Shown here: positions 63,251-64,000 of the stretch, piece by piece
How positions within the stretch are numbered: the stretch's first letter is position 1
Layout: every line of letters starts with the position of its first letter
From: Malurus cyaneus samueli
Lineage: Eukaryota; Chordata; Aves; Passeriformes; Maluridae
Assembly (NCBI GenBank): GCA_009741485.1
Contig: CM019218.1
Span: 34,906,387 to 34,970,386, forward strand
Length of the DNA: 64,000 nt
Direction of reading: 5' to 3'
Position numbers and translations under genes: made by a program
Notes under the pieces: generated by a model
Seen by the model: the letters and a program-made list of their open reading frames with translations, nothing else
Database searches by the model: none
Told to the model about the DNA's origin: nothing

Positions 63251-64000
63251 TCAGCCTTGCTAACCGGCACAGGTACATGAAACCTCTCCTCTCCAAAAGT
63301 CAGCCTCTGACTTGTTTTTCTGTGAGTGAAACACTAGAGATTTCCAGGTACCTCAATAATTGATACCTGCTTGTGGACAAAGCAGCACTCCGGGGTTTGC
63401 TCCTGCTCTGTGCCCCAGCAGGACTTGGGTAGTGGGATAAAATCTTCCCCTTTCCTTTGGTGACAGGAGTTTTAAGTGCCGGTAGCGATCAAGTGTCTCT
63501 TCGGTTGTCAGGCTTAGGCCAAATTGATCCCTGGTGGTTTTAATTGAAACTTCATGGAAATTAGTCCTTTTAAAACAGTGAGGTGAGGGAGGCAAAAAGC
63601 AGCATAAACAGGAGGACATAAGAGAGAAGTCTTTGTTCTTGTGTTCCCAGAGCAGCCCAGCGTGGTCTGGGAACAGTGTGGTGTCCCCAGCTAGGAAAAC
63701 AGCACCTCTGTCTTTGAACTTCCCTGACCTTTTACGTTATTTCAGTCTCATTCTCTAGAGTTCAAGGTACTGGCTGTGCTTCAGGAATTCGCAAGCATAA
63801 ACACTCATCAGTGTGGCTGGCACTATGATGAGATGAAAAGGGAGTTGAGAAAGGATAAAACACATCCAAAAGCCAAACAAAAAGTGTACAGGGTTTGTAA
63901 ACAAAGCATGTAGAGCTTCCCCAGTGCTGCCCAGAATGCCCACTTCCTTCCATACTCCCTCCCCTCCAGGGCTCAAGGCTCCTTCAAAGCCACAAGGGGC
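63251..64000. other. Intergenic, nothing recognised
   Basis: Moderate GC flank up to the window edge with short, unrecognised open frames only. Confidence 0.5.

Overview
The window is vertebrate nuclear DNA, most likely from a bird. Coding sequence comes in short exons with consensus GT-AG borders, the background is AT-rich, and the recognisable interspersed repeats are pieces of CR1, the non-LTR retrotransposon typical of birds and other reptiles. No bacterial gene, operon or viral gene was seen. The species cannot be named from the sequence.

One gene explains positions 1 to about 56050: INO80, the Snf2-family ATPase and scaffold of the INO80 chromatin remodelling complex, on the + strand. 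The start codon is at 2812 and the stop at 54243-54245. I placed 35 coding exons by hand. Their lengths sum to 4677 nt, giving an uninterrupted 1558-residue protein, very close to the roughly 1556 residues of the human protein as I remember it. All exon phases agree across every junction. The promoter and the non-coding first exon lie upstream of the window, so 1-2768 is intron. The 3' UTR runs from 54246 to about 56050 and ends with an AATAAA signal at 56025.

Layout: 2.8-13.9 kb holds the N-terminal acidic and basic tails and the DBINO/HSA actin-Arp binding region. 13.7-22.7 kb holds the first ATPase lobe (Walker A, DEAQ box, TGTP motif) and the start of lobe 2. 22.6-36.1 kb holds the long INO80-specific insertion, with very large introns. 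41.2-48.3 kb holds the rest of lobe 2 (motifs IV, V and VI). 49.5-54.2 kb holds the basic and alanine-rich C-terminal tail. 56.05-64 kb is downstream flank with no recognised gene. It contains one antisense CR1 tail, one unexplained 216-codon ATG-initiated open frame followed by a polyadenylation signal, and a GC-rich block near 62.6-63.2 kb.

Points for a second look are a GC-AG intron after coding exon 20, an upstream ORF overlapping the INO80 start codon, two Pumilio-type sites just before the poly(A) signal, a long TA repeat beside a CpG-dense exon, a perfect 20-bp palindrome next to a splice donor, a sense-oriented broken CR1 reverse transcriptase in intron 3, and the orphan open frame in the 3' flank. 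I did not find a convincing undescribed biological system; most of the window is a well-conserved known gene.
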